Virus record (IMG/VR): IMGVR_UViG_3300025168_000078
Coordinates: 1-64,000 of that record
Source of the DNA: a virus
Length of the DNA stretch: 64,000 nucleotides
Strand: one strand, 5' to 3'
Shown: in pieces, positions 7,164 to 13,571 of the stretch
Layout: each line of letters begins with the position of its first letter
Numbering within the stretch: the first letter of the stretch is position 1
The notes under the pieces: generated by a model
What the model was told of the DNA's origin: nothing
The model's database searches: none
Seen by the model: the letters and a program-made list of their open reading frames with translations, nothing else
Program-made: the position numbers and the translations under genes

Positions 7164-7877
7164 TTATTCGTATTTCCCCCCTACGTTTGACCCCATTGTA
7201 GAAATTTTACCTATTGGGGTGTTCATTTTTGCTTTACCTACAAGACTAGTTATTGGTGACTTATAGAAACTTCTACTTATAATCTCTTCTATTTCTTTTT
7301 TTACCAAATTTTTAATATAGTCTTTATCTTTACCGGTTTTCTTAGAAACTTCATTAATTGCTTTTTTAATTTTATTGTTTTCTGTTAGGTCTAAAGCGTT
7401 TATATCTCCTTGATTACAGTATGGGAACTTTTTACATTTGTCTTTTATTTTAACAAATTTACCTCCTGGCCATTGTGTTTTTGCCGCTCCTCTCCAATTT
7501 TTTTTGTCTTTAGCCCACATTTGTGGTGTTTCATATGACCCTGAACTTGCAGCTGTAGTTTGTTCACCCACCTCTTCTTGTTTTTCTTTCTTTTTCTTTT
7601 TAAATCTTGGGTCAAACCCTAAAGGAGCCGAAAAAGCTCCTGAACTTGCAGAAGTTGTTTGTTCACCCACTTCCTCTTCCTTATCCCCCTTTACCCATTC
7701 AGAGTGTAAAATTCCAGGGTGTATCTCAGCACATTTTTTACCTTTATGTGTTCTCACTTCTTCTTTTACTTCCTCCATATCTTTTTGATTTTTTAATAAG
7801 CTTTTAAAAAACATTTTATCCGGACCCTCAATTGCTTTATTTATAGCGGCATCAAAATTATTTTGTAATTGTCCCAT
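7164..7877 (-). CDS. Hypothetical phage protein with repeated EEVGEQTT-ASSG segments
   Basis: The 237-residue product has a helical N-terminus, then two copies of a short segment (EEVGEQTTSASSGAF and EEVGEQTTAASSGSY), a Lys-rich stretch between them, and a motif-rich part (NWRGAAKTQWPGGKF, then CKKFPYCNQGDINAL). From memory, similar WRG-xxKTQ-x-PGGK and FPYCNQGDI stretches occur in other marine T4-like phages, so it is probably a conserved phage protein, perhaps virion-associated. That recollection is not checked here. The C-terminal half is helical and basic. Confidence 0.65.
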   Translation of the reverse strand: MGQLQNNFDAAINKAIEGPDKMFFKSLLKNQKDMEEVKEEVRTHKGKKCAEIHPGILHSEWVKGDKEEEVGEQTTSASSGAFSAPLGFDPRFKKKKKEKQEEVGEQTTAASSGSYETPQMWAKDKKNWRGAAKTQWPGGKFVKIKDKCKKFPYCNQGDINALDLTENNKIKKAINEVSKKTGKDKDYIKNLVKKEIEEIISRSFYKSPITSLVGKAKMNTPIGKISTMGSNVGGKYE

Positions 7878-7878
7878 T

Positions 7879-8121
7879 TTATCTAACTCTTTTTAATTCT
7901 GATTGCCACATACTACGTCTAAACCAAAATGTTTTATATAACTCTAACATAACCTTACTAACAATATCTACAATTTCTGCCCTAGTATTTCTTCCTTTTT
8001 TAATCTCATTAGCCACAACTTTTTCTACCTCATTCTTAAATTGTGGTTTAGTCATGAAGTCTTTCATTTCTTTTCTAGCGATTCTTGCTATCTCGTCTCT
8101 ATCTGTTTTTGTTAATGCCAT
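7879..8121 (-). CDS. Small conserved phage protein, 80 residues
   Basis: A basic helical protein starting MALTKTDRDEIARIARKEMK and ending with an aromatic/basic cluster (LYKTFWFRRSMWQSELKRVR). Proteins of this size and layout are, as I recall, common near tail and lysis genes in marine T4-like phages, without known function. It is separated by one base from the downstream gene, and the TATTTAT motif at 8127 lies in the 12-base gap upstream. Confidence 0.65.
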   Translation of the reverse strand: MALTKTDRDEIARIARKEMKDFMTKPQFKNEVEKVVANEIKKGRNTRAEIVDIVSKVMLELYKTFWFRRSMWQSELKRVR

Positions 8122-8126
8122 TACTT

Positions 8127-8133
8127 ATAAATA
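8127..8133 (-). promoter_or_regulatory. TATTTAT start-site motif before the 80-residue gene
   Basis: On the minus strand GATATTTATAAGTA fills the whole 12-base gap between the preceding stop codon and the ATG at 8121, leaving five bases between core and start. That very short spacing is informative about whether the element acts in transcription or translation. Confidence 0.5.
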
Positions 8134-8508
8134 TCAGTTAACGTTAGATACTACCCAAGATGATGTAATAATTGTTGCTGCACCTAAAACGAAGTGTATA
8201 ACTGGTTTATTATACCACTTTGGTCTCAGTTCTTTTGTTAAATCCATATATAAATCTATTCTCTGATTTAGTAGGTCAGTTTTCTCACCCATAAAAGCTA
8301 TATGAAGACTATCTTGTGTGTGTAATGTTTTGTAGTTGGTGATTTGTGTGTTTAATAAATTAATCTCTAGTTTTTGCAAACTATCATTTTGTTCATACAC
8401 TTGAAATAGTGAGTCTATTTTAACTACCTCCTGTTCGGTAAAAGTATTTGTTTGAGTAAAGGCCCATACTGGGGTAATCAATAATAATATTAGTACTAGT
8501 TTTTTCAT
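8134..8508 (-). CDS. Exported protein with C-terminal membrane segment
   Basis: The product has an N-terminal signal sequence (MKKLVLILLLITPVWAFTQT), a helical periplasmic part with coiled-coil spacing (about 25-90) and a hydrophobic segment near the C-terminus (about 102-118, VIHFVLGAATIITSSWVV). An N-terminal export signal, a coiled-coil body and a C-terminal membrane anchor resemble the layout of unimolecular spanins. There is no lipobox cysteine, however, so that assignment is only a possibility. An amidase-like gene and a conserved membrane protein lie upstream in the same operon, which fits a host-envelope role. Confidence 0.6.
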   Translation of the reverse strand: MKKLVLILLLITPVWAFTQTNTFTEQEVVKIDSLFQVYEQNDSLQKLEINLLNTQITNYKTLHTQDSLHIAFMGEKTDLLNQRIDLYMDLTKELRPKWYNKPVIHFVLGAATIITSSWVVSNVN

Positions 8509-8517
8509 AGTTTTATT

Positions 8518-8524
8518 ATAAATA
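8518..8524 (-). promoter_or_regulatory. TATTTAT start-site motif before the exported protein gene
   Basis: On the minus strand ATATTTATAATAAAA lies in the 28-base gap upstream, its core nine bases before the ATG at 8508. The 15 bases equal those before the gene at 7137. Confidence 0.5.
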
Positions 8525-8536
8525 TAAGGGAGTGTA

Positions 8537-8863
8537 TTAGTTATCGCTATTTTTTAAAGCATTTGTATTAAAAGCCGCGACGCACGCATTTAACCTACAA
8601 CTCCATTTACCACCATCACTAACACCACCTGTTATGACACTCGATTTTGTTTCCCAGTCTCGCCAATTAGTCTCTATATTACAATATTGCCCATCATAGT
8701 GTCCCATTTTAAGTGTGGACCCCTTACAATACTTCTTTTTATCCCTAGCTTTCTTTTGGTTTTGCCAAGTATCTGATGAATGCTCCCAATCCGAATGTTG
8801 TTCCTTAATAATGTTTTTAATTATTTTTGTTAAATCTTTTTCGGTTAGTTTAATTTTTTTCAT
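8537..8863 (-). CDS. Hypothetical protein with processed-type N-terminus
   Basis: The 108-residue product opens with KLTEKDLTKIIKNIIKEQ, an amphipathic helix ending in I-K-E followed by a polar domain with four cysteines (KKYC, GQYC, KWSC, LNAC). The N-terminus resembles the M23 peptidase at 15938 (VIKEEQ near its start) and the capsid-targeting peptides of T4 internal proteins, which the prohead protease cuts after (I/L)-x-E. An internal or processed virion protein is therefore a reasonable guess, not shown. It overlaps the upstream gene by four bases (ATGA). Confidence 0.55.
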   Translation of the reverse strand: MKKIKLTEKDLTKIIKNIIKEQHSDWEHSSDTWQNQKKARDKKKYCKGSTLKMGHYDGQYCNIETNWRDWETKSSVITGGVSDGGKWSCRLNACVAAFNTNALKNSDN

Positions 8864-9165
8864 AATCTATTTTTTATTGAGTTGGTTGCTTGTTTAGGTG
8901 TTTTCTTTTTTGCCTTAGGTTTTTTTGTTTTAAGTTCTTTTAATTCCTTATCGGTATCATCGATTTTCTTTTTTGTAACTTTCTTTTTCTTTTTAATATA
9001 CTTTATCTTACCAGTAACCTCACTAGTTTTATTTTCGTTACCTCTAATATTCTTTTTAATCTTCTTAACCTTTCTACTGGAGTTGGTGTTCATCATCCAT
9101 ACAAGCCCTATAAAGAATCCTATGACCCCTAATACCCATTTCCACGATTTTTTTAAAAATTCCAT
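8860..9165 (-). CDS. Membrane-anchored Lys-rich protein
   Basis: A single hydrophobic segment near the N-terminus (about residues 9-25, WKWVLGVIGFFIGLVWM) anchors an approximately 70-residue tail dominated by lysine, with helical, coiled-coil-like spacing (KKKIDDTDKELKELKTKKPK). The positively charged tail should stay in the cytoplasm by the positive-inside rule. No family is recognised. It is translationally coupled to the 108-residue gene. Confidence 0.6.
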   Translation of the reverse strand: MEFLKKSWKWVLGVIGFFIGLVWMMNTNSSRKVKKIKKNIRGNENKTSEVTGKIKYIKKKKKVTKKKIDDTDKELKELKTKKPKAKKKTPKQATNSIKNRL

Positions 9166-9166
9166 A

Positions 9167-9712
9167 TTATTCTTCTTCTTCTATTGCTGTTGTAGATTTT
9201 CTATCAGCTAATACCCCCGCCCATTTTGCTGAAAACACCTGATAGTAATCTTTTAGTTTATTAATCATGTCGGTAAACTCTTCATCTACCTTAATCATAC
9301 TTCCTATTATATATACACCATTTTTTTCACCTACACTATAAAAAAATTCAGTATCAAATTTAACTAGTTTTCCAGACCACTCAACATTATTACGATACAT
9401 AGTTAACGGTCCATAATCTACCAAATCAGACACTTGTTCTATAAAGTCGTCCATAGTTTCTTGGTATGTGTTTTTTTCTTCGTCTGTTAGTGTTATATCT
9501 GGGGTTGTATAACCACGAACTATCATTTTACCACTAGACACATCATACTCTTTTACTTTTTCCTCATCCCTATCTAAAGTTACGTTTTCTAAGTCTACTG
9601 GTGTCTTAGTATTTGGAGCTGTAATCTGTTCAAATATATACCTAGACTTATTAAGTAAGTTCTTCATCTCATCGTAACGTGTATCGTTATATTCTTCTCT
9701 ATTTTTTCTCAT
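9167..9712 (-). CDS. Hypothetical protein, 181 residues
   Basis: An acidic soluble protein with an N-terminal helix (YDEMKNLLNKSRYIFEQITA) and a Glu-rich end (TTAIEEEE). The middle holds alternating hydrophobic residues (EFFYSVGEKNGVYIIGSMIK). No family is recognised. Its start overlaps the end of the amidase-like gene by four bases, so the two are probably translated together. Confidence 0.6.
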   Translation of the reverse strand: MRKNREEYNDTRYDEMKNLLNKSRYIFEQITAPNTKTPVDLENVTLDRDEEKVKEYDVSSGKMIVRGYTTPDITLTDEEKNTYQETMDDFIEQVSDLVDYGPLTMYRNNVEWSGKLVKFDTEFFYSVGEKNGVYIIGSMIKVDEEFTDMINKLKDYYQVFSAKWAGVLADRKSTTAIEEEE

Positions 9713-10287
9713 AAAACATTAAAGTTAAAAGATGGGTTAATGTCTGTCCAGTATTCACTATAATTACTTCTAGACGTAACCCCTCTAAAGTTTTCAATAC
9801 CTTCTACTAGGACATTATGTCCTATAAAATTATTAGGTATATCATTTTTATTGCAAACTTCTTTAATTAATTTAGCTGTCTCATTTATCTGAACCGAACT
9901 ATATTCATCCCAAAAAAGTTTACCTCTCCATTTTTTTTCATGGACTTTACTATTATAAATATCACCTAGCCAATCAACATACCTACCATCAGAGCTTCTT
10001 CTAGTTAACCAGCCAACATTTTCTAAACAAACCACAATAACCCCACTGTCATGATATCCCTTAAAATACAATTTGGTTACATCTTTTTTATTTAAAGTAT
10101 GTACTTTTCCATTTTTTTCAATGAAGTAATTAGGTATTTTTTCATACTTCCCGTTTACACGTAATTTTAAGCTTTTTAAAAAATCTTTAGCATTTCTATT
10201 ACTATTACATAATATAACCTGGTTACTACCTTCCTTTATAGGTAAGTTTTTGTTTAGTATTGGTTTTATTGGGATGTTGAGTGTCAT
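9709..10287 (-). CDS. Divergent N-acetylmuramoyl-L-alanine amidase-like protein
   Basis: The 192-residue product has the plan of the Amidase_2/PGRP fold found in phages. A fold core strand VIVVCLENVGWL is followed by WLGDIYN, a KKWRGKLFWDEY block, IPNNFIGHNVLVEG and a closing VTSRSNYSEYWTDINPSF. GHN supplies one expected zinc ligand. The first ligand, normally a His in a strand near the N-terminus, is not seen: the matching stretch reads VILCNSN. It may use Cys, bind zinc differently, or be inactive. It overlaps the upstream membrane protein gene by 62 bases. Cleavage of peptidoglycan during lysis or entry is the likely role if active. Confidence 0.7.
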   Translation of the reverse strand: MTLNIPIKPILNKNLPIKEGSNQVILCNSNRNAKDFLKSLKLRVNGKYEKIPNYFIEKNGKVHTLNKKDVTKLYFKGYHDSGVIVVCLENVGWLTRRSSDGRYVDWLGDIYNSKVHEKKWRGKLFWDEYSSVQINETAKLIKEVCNKNDIPNNFIGHNVLVEGIENFRGVTSRSNYSEYWTDINPSFNFNVL

Positions 10288-11680
10288 CTATTATTGTTTG
10301 TGTTGTGTCAGTTAATCTATCAAGTGGTATATTATCTTCATTATAAGTAATGTTAGGTATTTTTGCTAAATTTTCAAGGACTTCCGGCTTAGGTTGTTGT
10401 TTTATAATTTTTAAGATTTCCTCTTGGGTACGGAATAACACCTTTGTTTCTATATGGTCTATGTTCTTTTTCTCCTGCTCATAGTGTAACCCATCATTAC
10501 CATTTTGTCCTATTATGTTCATTCGCTTTTCTGCCTCTAGCATTAGCTCATCTTCTTTATTCTTTATATCCTCTGGAATGTTATCAAATTCTTCTAGTGG
10601 GTTTTCTTCACCTGTTAGTTCTTTGTAATATGGATTTAATTCACCTGTTTGTGGGTCGTGTGTTGGTATGTCTATTTGAGTTTTAGGGTAATGTTTATCA
10701 ACGAATTGTGGGTAGGTTAAATCGTCTAGTGGTTCTTCTTTAATAAATTCAATATACTCCTGTAAATCACTAAAGTACTCTTCGTTAACTTCTTCCTCAA
10801 CTTCTTTATATTTTTCCACATCCTTTTTTAGTTTGTCGTTTGGTGGTTGTGGGTTGTCTAAATCAAAATCTATTTCTGGTTTTCTTATTTGAGCGAATGC
10901 CATATTGGCGGCTACAACTAGTGCGATTGCTAGTGGGTCAAATACAAATATAATAAGTAATAAGAACCAGTTAACAACTTGATTCATTGGGTACCCGGTT
11001 GTCTCAGCTAAATATTTTAATGGTCCTAATTCACTTTCAGCTTCATTAGATACTTCTTTGTCTAATAAAGTTATGTCAGTTTTATTAATAGAATCCATTA
11101 CAGCTTCTATTTTAATATTGATGTTGTCTCTATCGGTAATTGTGGTTTTTAATTCTGCTTGTAGTGCTCTTCTAGCTGAACTAGATGTTGATGTGATAAC
11201 TGTTTCAGAATTTTTATCATACCATGATACTTGTTGTGGGTTAGATAATGATATTCTTAAATCTGAAATAGATTTGTTTATTTGATTTTTCTCAATAGTT
11301 AAGTCTTCTTTTGTTTCTTCAAACCTATCTTGTTTCTGTTCTAGAATTAGAAGTGATTTATCTAATAGCTCTGATTGGGTTGCTGTTGATTGGTAAGCTC
11401 CTGATAAGAATCCATATATACCTCCTGATGTAATTATCATAAGAACAAAACAAGCAATCGCTAAATAAGTTCTTAACCATTTATTTATAGTGTCCCAGTA
11501 TTGGTATAGTAGGGAAGCTACTACTAGTTTAGCAAACTCTAATGAACCTGCCATAATAATTACTTGTGTACTCGCTCCCGCGAATAACTTACTTAATCCG
11601 AATACCGAATAGAACGCTGCACTACCTGAAACAGCTAACGCGGATAGTGCTATTAATAGTGGAAATAATCTTTTTTTCAT
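10226..11680 (-). CDS. Conserved phage multi-pass membrane protein with coiled coil
   Basis: Three N-terminal hydrophobic segments (about residues 5-27, 38-58, 72-92; for example ALSALAVSGSAAFYSVFGLS and ASTQVIIMAGSLEFAKLVVA) precede a long cytoplasmic or periplasmic coiled coil (about 100-225). A fourth membrane segment follows (about 235-262, NWFLLLIIFVFDPLAIALVV), then an acidic, Pro-rich disordered tail of about 220 residues. From memory this layout, with the GAST-x-VIIMAGSLEFAKL stretch, recurs in T4-like phages of marine Bacteroidota and their relatives, function unknown. Remodelling of the host inner membrane or a superinfection role are possibilities. The last 62 bases overlap the amidase-like gene. 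Confidence 0.75.
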   Translation of the reverse strand: MKKRLFPLLIALSALAVSGSAAFYSVFGLSKLFAGASTQVIIMAGSLEFAKLVVASLLYQYWDTINKWLRTYLAIACFVLMIITSGGIYGFLSGAYQSTATQSELLDKSLLILEQKQDRFEETKEDLTIEKNQINKSISDLRISLSNPQQVSWYDKNSETVITSTSSSARRALQAELKTTITDRDNINIKIEAVMDSINKTDITLLDKEVSNEAESELGPLKYLAETTGYPMNQVVNWFLLLIIFVFDPLAIALVVAANMAFAQIRKPEIDFDLDNPQPPNDKLKKDVEKYKEVEEEVNEEYFSDLQEYIEFIKEEPLDDLTYPQFVDKHYPKTQIDIPTHDPQTGELNPYYKELTGEENPLEEFDNIPEDIKNKEDELMLEAEKRMNIIGQNGNDGLHYEQEKKNIDHIETKVLFRTQEEILKIIKQQPKPEVLENLAKIPNITYNEDNIPLDRLTDTTQTIIDDTQHPNKTNTKQKLTYKGR

Positions 11681-11693
11681 TTATCTTTTAATG

Positions 11694-11700
11694 ATAAATA
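11694..11700 (-). promoter_or_regulatory. TATTTAT start-site motif before the membrane protein gene
   Basis: On the minus strand ATATTTATCATTAAAAG occupies the 20-base gap after the sigma factor stop codon; the core ends 13 bases before the ATG at 11680. Confidence 0.5.
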
Positions 11701-12501
11701 TTAATCAGTAAGGTATTCTAACAGCTGGTAGCTCTCATTTCTTAATTTTCTTAAGGCTTTTTCTTTAATTTGTCTTACTCTTTCTTTAGTTAGACTCAGT
11801 TCATCACCAATATCTTGTAGTGTCATCGGTGGTGTCCCATGTATGCCATAATAATCAATAACTATATTTCTTTCCCTTTCATCTAAATTACTCATTAATT
11901 TAAATAATTCGTCTTTAAGACTTACCTCGTCAGCAAAAATATCTTCAGGGTTATCAGCATTTTTATTCTCAAGAATGTCAACTAATGTATCACCTTCATC
12001 ATTAATTGGTTTGTCGTAGTTGAATGTTTTTGGTAGTAAAGCTAGTTTACTTGACATCACCTCTATTTCTTCACCAATTTTCTTTTTTTCTCTATGTAGT
12101 TCTTGAATTATATTTACCGGTAACCTGATTGTTCTTGCGTTCTCATTTAAACATTGTAATATGGATTGTTTAACCCACCAAACAGCGTAAGATATAAACC
12201 TAAATCCTTTATCCCAATCAAAATTCTTAATTGCTTTTAACAAACCTAAGTTTCCTTCCGCTATCAAATCACTCAATTCAATTCCTTGTCCTTGGTATTC
12301 TTTTGCGACACTAATTACAAATCTAAGGTTGCCTTCTAACAATTCTTTATTAATATCATCAATGACTTCTACTGGGGTTTCCTTGTTTGCTATTAATTTA
12401 GCTAATTCTTTTTCTCTAGCGGGTGTTAAAACTTTTATTTTTCTAACATCTTTTAGGTAGTGAGATATTTCTTGTTGGTTTATGAATGTATTTTTTGCCA
12501 T
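11701..12501 (-). CDS. RNA polymerase sigma-70 family factor, primary type
   Basis: The 266-residue factor lacks region 1.1. It has a region 1.2-like start (ISHYLKDVRKIKVLTPAREK), a full region 2 (about 58-118, with NLRFVISVAKEYQGQGIEL, GNLGLLKAIKNFD and the -10 recognition helix SYAVWWVKQSI), region 3 (about 119-180) and region 4 with a helix-turn-helix (about 226-254, LQDIGDELSLTKERVRQIKE). The sequence is close in style to Bacteroidota RpoD rather than to T4 gp55. It should redirect host RNA polymerase, perhaps to the phage TATTTAT motifs. It has a leader of about 80 bases and its own host-type promoter, so it is probably expressed before the genes it controls. Confidence 0.92.
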   Translation of the reverse strand: MAKNTFINQQEISHYLKDVRKIKVLTPAREKELAKLIANKETPVEVIDDINKELLEGNLRFVISVAKEYQGQGIELSDLIAEGNLGLLKAIKNFDWDKGFRFISYAVWWVKQSILQCLNENARTIRLPVNIIQELHREKKKIGEEIEVMSSKLALLPKTFNYDKPINDEGDTLVDILENKNADNPEDIFADEVSLKDELFKLMSNLDERERNIVIDYYGIHGTPPMTLQDIGDELSLTKERVRQIKEKALRKLRNESYQLLEYLTD

Positions 12502-12552
12502 TTATTATTCTTTTAATTATTAATACTACAATTAGTGTACCATGACATATTA

Positions 12553-12569
12553 ACTGACTTTTTGTCAGT
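12553..12569. promoter_or_regulatory. Perfect inverted repeat in the sigma factor leader
   Basis: ACTGAC-N5-GTCAGT is a perfect six-base inverted repeat with a five-T loop on the plus strand. It lies between the predicted transcription start and the sigma factor ATG. It lacks the T-run on the minus strand expected of a terminator for that transcript, so an operator or a leader hairpin is more likely. Confidence 0.4.
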
Positions 12570-12586
12570 ATATTGTCTTTACGGCA

Positions 12587-12618
12587 CAAAGATAATAAAT
12601 AACTTTTAAACTAACAAA
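12587..12618 (-). promoter_or_regulatory. Bacteroidota-type promoter of the sigma factor gene
   Basis: On the minus strand TTTG (12615-12618) is followed after exactly 20 bases by TATCTTTG (12587-12594). Bacteroidota primary sigma factors recognise TTTG around -33 and TAnnTTTG around -7 with this spacing. Transcription would start near 12580, giving a leader of about 80 bases. This is the clearest host-type promoter in the window. Confidence 0.7.
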
Positions 12619-12625
12619 TAATTTA

Positions 12626-13003
12626 CTAGGAAATAAGGTAAGGTTTTAAGGCTTTTAAAGCTTCTTCTGAATTATCAAAAAAGTATTCTTTTAATTCTTC
12701 TGGGATTACTAGGTCTGGGATAGCTAAACTTCTATATATTTTCACACCAACATTGTCCTCTATTTCAATCAAAGGAACATACCCAATTGCTGGTATGTCT
12801 TTTGATATATCTAGGAACTCCCATCTATTATCGGCTTCTTCTGACGTTCTCTTGGGTCTACCGTTTTCATCATTTTCTACTGTTATAGATTTGACCATAA
12901 AAGGTATTTTATTTTCGGATAATATTTTTTTTAACTCATCACAGTCAGGACACCCATCTTCACTGAATACCGTTAATTTATATTTTTGACTATCTAATTT
13001 CAT
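12626..13003 (-). CDS. Glutaredoxin-like protein
   Basis: The 125-residue protein has a thioredoxin-fold start (KYKLTVFSEDGCPDCDELKK) with the redox pair C18-P-D-C21, a following helix, and a cis-Pro-like segment (IGYVPLIEIED). It should act as a dithiol oxidoreductase, for example supplying electrons to the phage ribonucleotide reductase or repairing thiols. The inserted region around residues 40-65 is longer than in classical glutaredoxins. It lies six bases from the 181-residue gene upstream. Confidence 0.75.
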   Translation of the reverse strand: MKLDSQKYKLTVFSEDGCPDCDELKKILSENKIPFMVKSITVENDENGRPKRTSEEADNRWEFLDISKDIPAIGYVPLIEIEDNVGVKIYRSLAIPDLVIPEELKEYFFDNSEEALKALKPYLIS

Positions 13004-13009
13004 ATTATT

Positions 13010-13555
13010 TTATTTATTAAATTTATTTAAGAATTCTTTTTCTTCTATTGTTAAACTACCCATTCCTTCATCAATAATTTTATCTAAAAGACAATCTAAA
13101 GTAAATGGTCGTAGTATTTTAGATGGTTGTGGGTTCGTGTTTTTTACCATTTTATTTACTTTTGACTCTACTATCATTCTTAGTTGTTTAGATATTTTTT
13201 CTGCCAAAGCTGGGTCTATGTTGTGAGGTGGCCTCATCTTACCTGTGTTACCAAAAAGATGTTGTTCTAAAATACCGTCTAGTCTATAAGCTAACTTTCT
13301 TGGTTTAGGCATTAAAAAAAATGTACTAATATAAGGTGTTAGGAATTCTTTAAGCATGTCATCAATCTCTTCAAACGACATTTTAGATTTTATACACATT
13401 ATCATTACATGGTCCCCAGTTATAAAACTAAATTCATCATGTAATACTATGCTTTCCATTAAATCCTTAATGTTGTTAAATATATCTGAATTTTTTTCTA
13501 CTTTGGTCCAATTACCAAACATAAATAAAAGATATTTTTTAATGTTGTTTCCCAT
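13010..13555 (-). CDS. Hypothetical protein, 181 residues, with DKI-x-SL-x-EEKEFL tail
   Basis: The first 130 residues form a soluble alpha/beta-like domain (KKYLLFMFGNWTKVEK; DHVMIMCIKSKMSFEEID) of unknown family. The last 30 residues (LDCLLDKIIDEGMGSLTIEE, then KEFLNKF) match the short C-terminal tail seen on many Bacteroidota rhomboid proteases and related proteins, which may be a protein-binding motif. The gene lies between gp46 and the glutaredoxin, so a link to recombination or DNA handling is possible by position only. Confidence 0.6.
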   Translation of the reverse strand: MGNNIKKYLLFMFGNWTKVEKNSDIFNNIKDLMESIVLHDEFSFITGDHVMIMCIKSKMSFEEIDDMLKEFLTPYISTFFLMPKPRKLAYRLDGILEQHLFGNTGKMRPPHNIDPALAEKISKQLRMIVESKVNKMVKNTNPQPSKILRPFTLDCLLDKIIDEGMGSLTIEEKEFLNKFNK

Positions 13556-13560
13556 ATACT

Positions 13561-13567
13561 ATAAATA
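13561..13567 (-). promoter_or_regulatory. TATTTAT start-site motif before the 181-residue gene
   Basis: On the minus strand AATATTTATAGTAT lies in the 16-base gap after the gp46 stop codon, its core five bases before the ATG at 13555. Confidence 0.45.
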
Positions 13568-13571
13568 TTTA

